A stretch of 45,926 nucleotides of DNA from Nostocales cyanobacterium LEGE 12452 (lineage in GTDB: Bacteria > Cyanobacteriota > Cyanobacteriia > Cyanobacteriales > Nostocaceae), in NCBI GenBank assembly GCA_015206945.1, contig JADEXV010000030.1, positions 1 through 45,926 of the forward strand, in the 5' to 3' direction. This document shows, one piece after another, positions 26,794 to 34,342 of the stretch. Below the pieces are notes generated by a model. The model searched no databases. It was not told the origin of the DNA and saw nothing but the letters and a program-made list of their open reading frames with translations. Each line of letters starts with the position of its first letter. Positions within the stretch are counted from its first letter, which is position 1. A program made the position numbers and the translations under genes.

Positions 26794-28929
26794 CTACCCA
26801 AGACCTAAGCGGAATTCAATTTTATCTGCCCATTCAGGGAAGTCGATAAGGGGATTGCGATTGCCCTGCTTTTTATAGATAGCCATATTTCGATGTTTTT
26901 CGTGTTCGTTGACAGGGTAATCTTGATGCCACTTCAGTAGAGTCTCTAGGCGTTGAGCTTCGTACTCATTACTCCTGTTGTCAATTTGTTCTGGATATCG
27001 CAGTAAGAAGTAAAGAGTTGCTCGCGCTACCTCTCCCTTTCCATTGCCCGGTTCAAATTTCTTGCTTTCAGACTTACCACAGTTATTGCGGATTGCTTCT
27101 TTAACTTCAAAGTCAGGAAAGTCATAGTATGGGGTGTTGCCCCGGAAGCTGTTACATACGGACTCGCAGGCAAATAAGTGGTGCAAGTCTCCCCGCATCG
27201 GTTCTCTTTTTTGAAACCAAGATTGTGGCACAACGTGTTCGCAGTTGTAGGGCAATTCTGCTTCCAACAGATCGAGCTGCTCGCTCAGTTGAAAAGTTCT
27301 ACCGAGGGATTCAGAGCGCACTAACTCCTGTAACCTAGCAGTTCGCTCCTGCTCAATTTGTAAATCTTCCCGGATGATCTGCTCAGGCTGGAATTCCAAC
27401 TGTGAATAGATGCTGCGAATTTTGAGATCGGGTTGTATGTCTACCCAAGGATAAAGATACACTCGTGGCTTGTAAGATAACAGCTTGGTATGAGTAGTGC
27501 GGAGCAGATCCTTTAATTGCTTGAACAACTCTTGTGAGTTCAATGATGAAATTTTGTCAATTAGATTGCCATAATAATTGTCTTGCTCAGTGCGATCACC
27601 AGCTTCATCATAGTAGGGAATTGTTCCGCGACGGGCTTGTTCTAGAATTTGTAGCTCTTTAGCCAGTTCCGGGTCACTTTCAATATCCCACTGGGTATCA
27701 TCTTGGCGGCTACTATCTGTGGGCTTGGATGACAGGTTGTCTGGTTGAGGCACAGAAACAAAGGGCGTAGCTGCTTCTCCCAAACGCACGCTCAACAGAA
27801 GCGGAATTGTCCAAGTTACACTGCCGTCACTAGCAAGGTTAGGCAATTTGGCACCAATTTTAGGTGTTTCTTCCTTGATTGCTTCTGGAGAAGGTGGAAG
27901 CTGATCAAACATCTCATCTCGCAGAGGACGCTGTGTTATTGATAGGTTGTGCTGTTTGACATACTTGACAATGCGGCTGATGCGAATGCCTTCATTAGCT
28001 TCCCAGGCAACTTTATCCTCTCCCAATTCCGGAGTCCACACTTGATCATCAGTTGCTAAGATTCTGCCCTGCTCATCTTTTTTGGGAACACCTGAGTGGT
28101 GTAGCCCGACAACTTCCCACTGATCATTGAACACAGGAGATCCAGAAGATCCCGGTGCTGTATCTGTCTGATAGTGAAGGAAATCATCGAAGAGATCGAC
28201 TAGCCGATTTTCCCGCAGTGCCAGTTGCTTCGGTTGCCCAGATGGATGTTGAATAATGTTGACGTACTCTCCTAGAATTGCTTTGCCTTCCTCTTCTACC
28301 AAGCGATTCCAGCCAAAAGTCGCTAGAAGAGGCTGTCCACTAGAATTATCTTTGACTGCGACTAAACTGAAATCAAGAAGCTTATCGGTAAGAAAGAAGG
28401 TGGCAGGATCGAGTTCATAGGTGTAGGACTGGAGCATTTGCCCTCCCACACCGCTTTGGTAATTGAACTCTATCAGGCTAAAACCTGCTTGCTGGGCATT
28501 TGACAGGACATGGTTGTTAGTCAGTAGGAGGCGAGGAGAAACCATGAAGCCCGTGCCATAGCCAACAAGGCGGTTGCGGTTATTACGGATGAGAATGCGA
28601 CCGATAGAACGGGAGACGCTCAATCCATACTCTAGGTAACTCACGCTCATTAGATCGTTTTGACCGAGAATGCGTTCCTGGACGAGACGATTGAAATTTT
28701 CTGGGGATAGAATTTTAACCCCAGCGACTTCAGGTTGGCTTTCCTCAGCCATCGTTCTAACAGCCAGAGGATGATTGGCGATTCGTTCAAGTCTCTTTCT
28801 GACTCGCTCTGGAGTATCTACATTAAGTAAATTCCCAGTTTCCAACTCACTCAGGTGTTCTTCACGCTCTTGGTGACGCTGTTTGTACCGCGCTGTGGTT
28901 TCTTGGATTAACTGATAGGTAATAGCCAT
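26794..28929 (-). CDS. Trypsin-like protease fused to endonuclease I
   Basis: A 711-residue two-enzyme fusion. Residues 1-110 are a charged helical N-terminus. Residues about 115-285 form a trypsin/V8-type protease with 'TNNHVLS' (H140), 'LLDFSLVAV' (D186) and 'TAPGSSGSPVF' (S262), the full catalytic triad. Residues about 340-420 look like a linker. Residues about 435-700 are an endonuclease I (EndA/Vvn-type beta-beta-alpha metal) domain: 'RGTIPYYDEAGDR', 'NCEHVVPQSWF' with general base H565, 'GDLHHLFACESVCNSFRGN' with the metal-binding Asn, and 'NGKGEVARATLYFLLRYP'. There is no signal peptide, unlike normal EndA and V8 proteases, so both act in the cytoplasm if expressed. Self-cleavage or cleavage of an inhibitor could release the nuclease (inference), as in some bacterial conflict systems. 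Not assigned to any named system. Confidence 0.85.
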   Translation of the reverse strand: MAITYQLIQETTARYKQRHQEREEHLSELETGNLLNVDTPERVRKRLERIANHPLAVRTMAEESQPEVAGVKILSPENFNRLVQERILGQNDLMSVSYLEYGLSVSRSIGRILIRNNRNRLVGYGTGFMVSPRLLLTNNHVLSNAQQAGFSLIEFNYQSGVGGQMLQSYTYELDPATFFLTDKLLDFSLVAVKDNSSGQPLLATFGWNRLVEEEGKAILGEYVNIIQHPSGQPKQLALRENRLVDLFDDFLHYQTDTAPGSSGSPVFNDQWEVVGLHHSGVPKKDEQGRILATDDQVWTPELGEDKVAWEANEGIRISRIVKYVKQHNLSITQRPLRDEMFDQLPPSPEAIKEETPKIGAKLPNLASDGSVTWTIPLLLSVRLGEAATPFVSVPQPDNLSSKPTDSSRQDDTQWDIESDPELAKELQILEQARRGTIPYYDEAGDRTEQDNYYGNLIDKISSLNSQELFKQLKDLLRTTHTKLLSYKPRVYLYPWVDIQPDLKIRSIYSQLEFQPEQIIREDLQIEQERTARLQELVRSESLGRTFQLSEQLDLLEAELPYNCEHVVPQSWFQKREPMRGDLHHLFACESVCNSFRGNTPYYDFPDFEVKEAIRNNCGKSESKKFEPGNGKGEVARATLYFLLRYPEQIDNRSNEYEAQRLETLLKWHQDYPVNEHEKHRNMAIYKKQGNRNPLIDFPEWADKIEFRLGLG

Positions 28930-29355
28930 ATTGCAAATGGGCTTTCAAGGAGTAAAAGTGGCTGGTCTTTCAGGGATCTGTCTCTGTAGTTGAGTAGACA
29001 ACTAGGGAGTCCGATACATTATGCCAGATAAGTTTTTTGATACATATCCTGGTATTGATAGAGATTTTTCAAAAAATTAACAGCTGTTGTAGTAGATGAT
29101 ACAAAGATTTCCCTGGTTTTAATTACTTATCTTCTTGAAACTTATAAAATTCAGGTGATAACGGCATCTAAAATCAAAGTGTTTTTCCGCGTGGGTAACT
29201 TGAACTGTTTGGGAATCGGGCACTGACAGGTGCTACTTAGGAGATTTTAGATTTTTGAATTGGTGAAATGTTGTATTGTCGCCCAGTTAACATTGTATAA
29301 ATAAAAAAATACAGATTTTCGCCATTTTAAGAGTAAACTATAGCGATTATCAGTC
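28930..29355. other. Accessory spacer with decayed sequences
   Basis: Holds the promoter of the protease-nuclease gene near 28930-29060 and the REC-domain remnant at 29071-29178. From 29179 to 29355 there is nothing readable; this part may be the flank or end of the IS630 remnant. Confidence 0.4.
29071..29178 (+). pseudogene. Remnant of a response-regulator receiver domain
   Basis: The frame from 29071 reads 'KKLTAVVVDDTKISLVLITY' followed by 'LLETYKIQVITASKIK'. This has the conserved DD pair, the hydrophobic beta strand and the helix-1 pattern of the N-terminal third of a REC domain. A stop (TAG) lies just upstream at 29059-29061 and no start codon exists; the rest is lost. Only about 36 codons survive. 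Confidence 0.6.
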
Positions 29356-29622
29356 TTATAAAGTACAGTAGCAGCAGTGAGTAAACCAACCCACTAAATT
29401 TTCTATCGTCACTTCTGCAAATGCCGCATCTAATGCCTTGAGTAAATCAGGATATGTCCTTGCACCGATGCGACGGAGAATGTTCTTAATCTTCGACCAA
29501 CAGTTCTCAATGGATGAAAAATCGGGGGAGTAGGGGGGGAGATAAATGAGGCTAGCTCCAGCAGAGATGATTAAAGCTTCAAGTTCATCACTTTTAATTA
29601 GTGCATCTGTTGCCGTCCTCAC
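29356..29622 (-). pseudogene. IS630-family transposase, C-terminal remnant
   Basis: An 88-codon piece. From 'IKSDELEALIISAGASLIYL' through 'PPYSPDFSSIENCWSKIKNI' to 'ENLVGWFTHCCYCTL' it equals the C-terminal end of IS630-type DDE transposases, with the last catalytic acid (E in 'SIENCWSK'). The helix-turn-helix and first two acids are missing, so the element is dead. Its 5' end joins directly to the 3' end of the REC-PAS-GGDEF-EAL gene (the two frames overlap at 29594-29622), suggesting that the insertion replaced the original end of that gene. Confidence 0.85.
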
Positions 29623-31774
29623 CAGAGGATAAATACATAGTTTGATTTGCTAGAAGTACTTCTGCTGTCTCATGTCTTAGAGGTTTAGAGAACACATAAC
29701 CTTGACCAAATTCGCAGCCAAGTTCCTGTAACCATTGAAGTTGTTGTGGTGTTTCAATACCTTCTGCAATAACGGCTAATCCGAGTTGATTGCTCAAAGC
29801 AATAATAGTACTAACAACCTGATAATTACGGTTCCCTTCCTGCATCTGACTTACAAAGGAGCGATCGATCTTCAAATTATCAGCAGGTAAACGATGGAGA
29901 TAATTAAGCGATGAATAACCGCTACCAAAGTCATCAATGCTGATTTGAATTTTTCTATCCTTTAATTGGGTTAATAAATCAATTGTCTGACTAATATTGT
30001 CAATTAACATACTCTCAGTAATTTCTAAGGCTATGGAATCGCCTTCTAAACCTGTTTGAGCTAGTGTTTGATCGATGTCATCAATTAAGCTAGCTTGGCG
30101 AATATCTTGAGCAGAGAGATTAATACTCATCTTGAGCGGGAAGTGACTAGCAAACTTGGTTTTCCAGTTTGCCAGTTGTTGACAAGCTTTGTAGAACATC
30201 CAACGATCGATTTGTACAATTAGCCCTGTTTCTTCGGCAACAGGAATAAATTCCCCCGGCAAAATTAACCCGCGAGTTGGGTGTTGCCAGCGCACTAATG
30301 CCTCAAATCCAATCAGCCGAACTCCTTGCAACTGCAATTCTCTACTAACCTGTTGGCTTGGCTCGCCGGAGGCATCGCCAAGTATGTCAACAATCGGCTG
30401 ATAGTATATAACAAACTCTTCTCGTTCGAGAGCTTTACGGATATCCGTTTCTAGAGTTAGCCGATTTACGGCTTGAGTATGCATTTCTATATCAAAAATT
30501 TTGTACGAACTTCTATCTTGGGATTTGGCTCTATACATGGCAATATCGGCATCTCGGAGTAAATCAGAGGCATGAGAATAGTTCTTTGTTCCTAAAACAA
30601 TACCGATGCTCGTACTGATAACTACTTCCGAATCATTCAGGATCAATGGTGCTTGAAAATCTTTTAGAATCCGCTCAGTAATTTGAATAGCTTTTTCCAT
30701 ACCAGAAATACCTTCCAGGAGAATTACGAATTCGTCACCACCGATTCGAGCGACTAAATCAATCTCTCGCAGATGATTTTTTAGCTTCTGAGCAATGCTT
30801 TTAAGTAGTTGATCTCCAGCTAAATGTCCTAAGCTATCATTGATCACTTTGAACCGATCTAGATCGAGAAATAAGACGGCGTAACGATAAGTTTCTATTC
30901 GTTTGGCTCGGTTAATCGATAATTCTAGCCGTTCTACTAAAAGCGTCCGATTCGGTAAATCTGTCAACGGATCGTGTAAGGCATTGTGGATAATCAGTTC
31001 TTGTGCTTGTTTGCGATCGCTTACATCTAATAAAACACCATGCCAGACAATATCTTTGTTTTCTCGACACTCCGAACGCGCACTTGCCTGTACCCATTTG
31101 AGTTTGCCAGAGGGTGTAACTAATCGCCATTCATAAGAGAATGGTTTTAAAGTTTGAGCGCTTTGTTTGGCAGCCGTATAACATCCAGCACGGTCATCAA
31201 TATGGATTTGTGCAAAGCACAGAGAAGCATCTGATAAAATTTGATCTGGTGTTAATTCTAGAAGATCCAGACAGCCTAAACTGATGTATTCAAAGACAAT
31301 AGAACCATCAAAATGATGTACAAAGCTATAAATTATTCCCGGTATATTAGATGCTAATGTTTGTAACAGATTTTGGGCTTGTTGGCGCTCTGCCCGCACC
31401 TGAGTATCCCGAAGTTCTCGACGCACCGCCACTGGCAATCGGCTTAAATTGTCTTTCATCACATAATCATGAGCGCCTGCTTTCATCATTTCCACAGCAG
31501 ATACTTCGCCGATTGTGCCAGAAACGAGAATGAAAGGAATATCTTTCTGACTCTGCTTTGCTACTTCCAAAGCCATAGGAGCATTGAATCCAGGCAATCG
31601 GTAATCTGAAATTATCACATCCCAGGTACGGCTATTGAGGGCTGTGTGTAGCTCTTCGACGGTTTCGACACGTTGCCAGATGGGATCGAAACCACCGCGA
31701 CGCAGTTCACGGATAACTAACATGGCATCGATTTCTGAATCTTCAACCATTAGGACGTTCAAGGGTTCACTCAT
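29594..31774 (-). CDS. REC-PAS-GGDEF-EAL cyclic-di-GMP protein
   Basis: A 726-residue response regulator. REC (1-120): 'NVLMVEDSEIDAM' and phospho-acceptor Asp in 'DVIISDYRLPG'. PAS/PAC (about 145-265). GGDEF (about 275-435) with intact 'ARIGGDEFVILLEG', so diguanylate cyclase activity is possible. EAL (about 450-715) with 'GFEALVRWQHP', 'KMSINLSAQDI', 'SIALEITESM', 'ISIDDFGSGYSS' and 'IKIDRSFV'-type motifs, so phosphodiesterase activity is possible. It makes or breaks c-di-GMP. Two oddities: a roughly 17-residue insertion near the start of EAL ('ILGDASGEPSQQVSREL'), probably from a spacer repeat, and a C-terminus ('SGEDGNRCTN') that runs into the IS630 remnant. No kinase is directly adjacent. 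Confidence 0.92.
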   Translation of the reverse strand: MSEPLNVLMVEDSEIDAMLVIRELRRGGFDPIWQRVETVEELHTALNSRTWDVIISDYRLPGFNAPMALEVAKQSQKDIPFILVSGTIGEVSAVEMMKAGAHDYVMKDNLSRLPVAVRRELRDTQVRAERQQAQNLLQTLASNIPGIIYSFVHHFDGSIVFEYISLGCLDLLELTPDQILSDASLCFAQIHIDDRAGCYTAAKQSAQTLKPFSYEWRLVTPSGKLKWVQASARSECRENKDIVWHGVLLDVSDRKQAQELIIHNALHDPLTDLPNRTLLVERLELSINRAKRIETYRYAVLFLDLDRFKVINDSLGHLAGDQLLKSIAQKLKNHLREIDLVARIGGDEFVILLEGISGMEKAIQITERILKDFQAPLILNDSEVVISTSIGIVLGTKNYSHASDLLRDADIAMYRAKSQDRSSYKIFDIEMHTQAVNRLTLETDIRKALEREEFVIYYQPIVDILGDASGEPSQQVSRELQLQGVRLIGFEALVRWQHPTRGLILPGEFIPVAEETGLIVQIDRWMFYKACQQLANWKTKFASHFPLKMSINLSAQDIRQASLIDDIDQTLAQTGLEGDSIALEITESMLIDNISQTIDLLTQLKDRKIQISIDDFGSGYSSLNYLHRLPADNLKIDRSFVSQMQEGNRNYQVVSTIIALSNQLGLAVIAEGIETPQQLQWLQELGCEFGQGYVFSKPLRHETAEVLLANQTMYLSSGEDGNRCTN

Positions 31775-32010
31775 ACCTCATACCTCATAATCTCCTTGGC
31801 AAAATTTGAGTTAATCCGCCATATTTTCATCCCAAACAACAGCGATTAGCTGCTAAGAAATATGACTAACGGATGCACCAACGATTTGCAAGCTGGTGAA
31901 TAAATCGGCGTTCAAGTGGCTGGCTAATCTCGCCCTTGTCTGCGCTCAAAAGAGAAATGAGAAATAGTTTCTTTCAGGATACCTGCTTAGTTAACTCGAC
32001 TATGGAACCA

Positions 32011-32167
32011 GTGAGGAGCTGACTTTTCACGGTAATTACTAAAACCCTCATCAAGACTGGGGGTAGGGTGTAGGGTGTAGAGAACTGATATTGTCTTACT
32101 ACACCCCACACCCTACATCCCACACCCTTGCTCCTTTTCCACATACCGTGAAAAATCACGGTGAGGA
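32011..32167. mobile_element. MITE-like element with 7-bp direct repeats
   Basis: GTGAGGA occurs at 32011-32017 and again at 32161-32167. Six bases inward on both sides stand TTTTCACGGTA (32024-32034) and its exact complement (32144-32154). Inside, GGGTGTAG units and CTACACCC/CACACCCTACA units form a further fold-back. The symmetric plan (target duplication, spacer, terminal inverted repeat) of a 143-bp insert without coding capacity fits a miniature inverted-repeat transposable element. The parent transposon is unknown. Confidence 0.6.
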
Positions 32168-32171
32168 CACC

Positions 32172-32202
32172 CATCCCACAATAAAATTTGGGATGTTTTT
32201 TT
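32172..32202 (+). terminator. Terminator-like hairpin
   Basis: CATCCC (32172-32177) pairs with GGGATG (32190-32195), followed by seven T (32196-32202). It lies 130 bases upstream of the Gld-type operon, so it could end an unknown short transcript from the element region. Confidence 0.55.
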
Positions 32203-32334
32203 ATTTGGAAGTGCCTAAAGAAGTTTTTCAGGAACTTTACCCATTGTCAGCCAATCTTTGTGCCAGTCCCCTATACTCAATATTGCGATTTAAGATGATT
32301 GGGTATTCTATAATTTGCGATCGCCACTATACGG

Positions 32335-33336
32335 ATGATTGAAGTTGAACATCTGAGTAAAATATACGGCTCTACCCCAGCGATTACTGATGTCACCTTT
32401 AGCGTCGAGCCTGGGGAGATTTTAGGGCTGTTGGGCCCCAATGGCGCTGGAAAAACCACAACCATGCGGATTCTGGCTGGTTATTTACCGGCAACCAATG
32501 GAAATGCCCGGATTGCTGGTTATGATGTCCATGAAAATTCCCTAGCTGTGCGCCAACGCATTGGTTATTTACCGGAAACACCGCCATTATATCCAGACAT
32601 GACGGTGGAGGGATTTTTGCATTTTGTTGCCCGCATTAAGGGAGTATCAGCAGGCGATCGCCCCAACAAGGTGACAGCCGCCATCGAACGCTGCAACTTA
32701 GAAGATAAGCGGCGAGTAATTATTCGCAAACTCTCCAAAGGATACCGCCAAAGGGTAGGAATTGCTCAAGCGATCGTTCACGATCCCCCAGCGATCATTT
32801 TGGATGAACCCACGGTTGGACTCGATCCCCGGCAAATAATTGAGGTGCGGAATTTAATCAAAAGCCTAGCTGGTACTCACACAATTATTCTTTCCACGCA
32901 CATTCTGCCAGAAGTAAGCATGACTTGCAGCCGCGTCGCCATCATCAATCGCGGTAAAGTTGTGGCAACTAATACACCAGAAAACCTGATGACTCAGTTG
33001 ACAGGCGGTTCAGGATATGAATTAGAAATAGAAGGAGAAGCCGCCCTAGCAAAACAGGTATTGCAAAAAGTCGCGGGTGTGAGTCTGATAGAATCAATTC
33101 CCACAGCCGGAGGACATCAACCCCAGGAAAATCGCGCTTATCTGCGGGTGATATCGCAACCGGGAAAAGAACCAGGAAAGGATATTGCCACAACCTTAGT
33201 GCGTGCAGGATTCGGTTTACATGAACTGCGACGGGTTAACGCCACCTTAGAAGATGTATTCTTGCAACTGACCACAGAAGAAAAGAATTTCGATCCTGAT
33301 GTAGACTTAGCAGCAGACAAAGAAGGAGCAGCGTAA
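32335..33336 (+). CDS. ABC transporter ATPase (GldA-like)
   Basis: A 333-residue ABC-2 type ATPase. 'GLLGPNGAGKTTTMR' (P-loop, residues 32-46), 'LSKGYRQRVGIAQAI' (signature), 'AIILDEPTVGLDP' (Walker B) and 'LSTHIL' (switch His) are all intact. The C-terminal 90 residues ('GGSGYELEIEGEAAL', 'LRRVNATLEDVFLQLT') are of the kind found in NatA/GldA ATPases. It energises the permease encoded immediately after it; the stop TAA 33334-33336 abuts ATG 33337. Together with the next three genes it forms a Gld-type complex, known from Bacteroidetes gliding and common in cyanobacteria, where its cargo is unknown. Confidence 0.92.
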   Translation: MIEVEHLSKIYGSTPAITDVTFSVEPGEILGLLGPNGAGKTTTMRILAGYLPATNGNARIAGYDVHENSLAVRQRIGYLPETPPLYPDMTVEGFLHFVARIKGVSAGDRPNKVTAAIERCNLEDKRRVIIRKLSKGYRQRVGIAQAIVHDPPAIILDEPTVGLDPRQIIEVRNLIKSLAGTHTIILSTHILPEVSMTCSRVAIINRGKVVATNTPENLMTQLTGGSGYELEIEGEAALAKQVLQKVAGVSLIESIPTAGGHQPQENRAYLRVISQPGKEPGKDIATTLVRAGFGLHELRRVNATLEDVFLQLTTEEKNFDPDVDLAADKEGAA

Positions 33337-34149
33337 ATGGGTATAGTACTGAGTAATATTATTGCCATTTATCGCCGAGAGTTACAGAGTTATTTTGTAT
33401 CGCCCTTAGCTTATGCGATCGCAGGCATATTTTGGTTCATGGCGGGGTTATTCTTCGTGATGATTTTGCTAGGGCCAAGTGGCATTTTGGTAGGAGTCGC
33501 GGCAATAGATGCACAAGGGCAACAACTAGGAGTGCCAGTACCGCCGATAGATGTCCCCTATGAATTTATCCGGGGATTTTTGGATAGTATGGGGTGGCTA
33601 TTGTTGTTTACCCTGCCAATTCTCTCGATGGGACTCTATGCCGAAGAACGGAAACGGGGCACTTTAGAACTGTTAGCCACCTCACCAATCACCAATTGGG
33701 CGGTAGCTTTGGGTAAGTTATTAGGCGTGCTAACATTTTTTACCACGATGGTTTTACCCATGCTAGTGTTTGAAGCGATCGCCATTAGTGGATCAAATCC
33801 ACCAATGGCACTCTCAATTCCCTTGCTGGGTCATTTTGGATTAATCTTGCTAGCAGCGGCAATTTTATCTTTAGGAATGTTTATTTCCTCATTAACAGAC
33901 AGCACAATTTTATCTGCCGTTCTTACCTTTGCAGTAATTTTATTGTTGTTATTCATTGATTTAATCGCCAAAATTATCCCTGGTCCCGTGGGCGAAGCTT
34001 TAGGTTATCTGTCGTTGCTGAAACATTACAACACTTTCATTCAAGGCATTTTTGATACCAGCGGCTTAATTTTATTCGTCAGTTACATTTTTTTGGGCAT
34101 CTTTCTCACAGCTCAATCAATTGATGCACTGCGTTTTCAAAGGCAATAG
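33337..34149 (+). CDS. ABC-2 type permease (GldF-like)
   Basis: A 270-residue membrane protein with six helices. It starts 'MGIVLSNIIAIYRRELQSYF' and has the family motif 'YAEERKRGTLELLATSPITN' between helices, with 'WLLLFTLPILSMGLY' before it and 'VALGKLLGVLTFF' after. An insertion of about 40 residues after the first helix (residues about 47-85) is exposed outside. It starts directly at the stop of the ATPase gene, so the two are co-translated. It forms the membrane channel of the Gld-type transporter. Confidence 0.9.
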   Translation: MGIVLSNIIAIYRRELQSYFVSPLAYAIAGIFWFMAGLFFVMILLGPSGILVGVAAIDAQGQQLGVPVPPIDVPYEFIRGFLDSMGWLLLFTLPILSMGLYAEERKRGTLELLATSPITNWAVALGKLLGVLTFFTTMVLPMLVFEAIAISGSNPPMALSIPLLGHFGLILLAAAILSLGMFISSLTDSTILSAVLTFAVILLLLFIDLIAKIIPGPVGEALGYLSLLKHYNTFIQGIFDTSGLILFVSYIFLGIFLTAQSIDALRFQRQ

Positions 34150-34342
34150 TACCGCATAGCGGAAGTCAAAAGTCAAAATTCAAAAGTCAAAAAGCTTACA
34201 GGGCAGAGTTTTTGACCATTTGAAATGGGTGGTTTATTTACGCTTTACTGTAGTAGTTATATAAGTTATGAGTAAAAAGTTAGGAGTGAGGAGTTCAAAC
34301 TTATAACTCATAATTCCTAACTCCTCACTTTATTCAAATAAT
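34150..34342. repeat. Short repeats inside the Gld-type operon
   Basis: Contains AAGTCAAAA-type tandem units (from 34167) and a long inverted repeat built on TAGGAGTGAGGAGTT and AACTCCTCACT (about 34281-34328). Tandem and inverted STRR-type repeats separate permease and GldG-like genes. Confidence 0.6.

Larger units (their letters stand above)
31775..32334. other. 560-base spacer with MITE-like element
   Basis: Between divergent genes. It holds promoters of the c-di-GMP protein (near 31775) and of the Gld-type operon (near 32280-32334), the MITE-like element (32011-32167) and the terminator-like hairpin (32172-32202). No gene of note. Confidence 0.5.

Noticed and set aside
32091..32342. 83-codon ORF across the MITE-like element
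   Set aside because: It spans the repeats and ends in the ATPase gene's start; it has no ribosome binding site and no similarity I can recognise.
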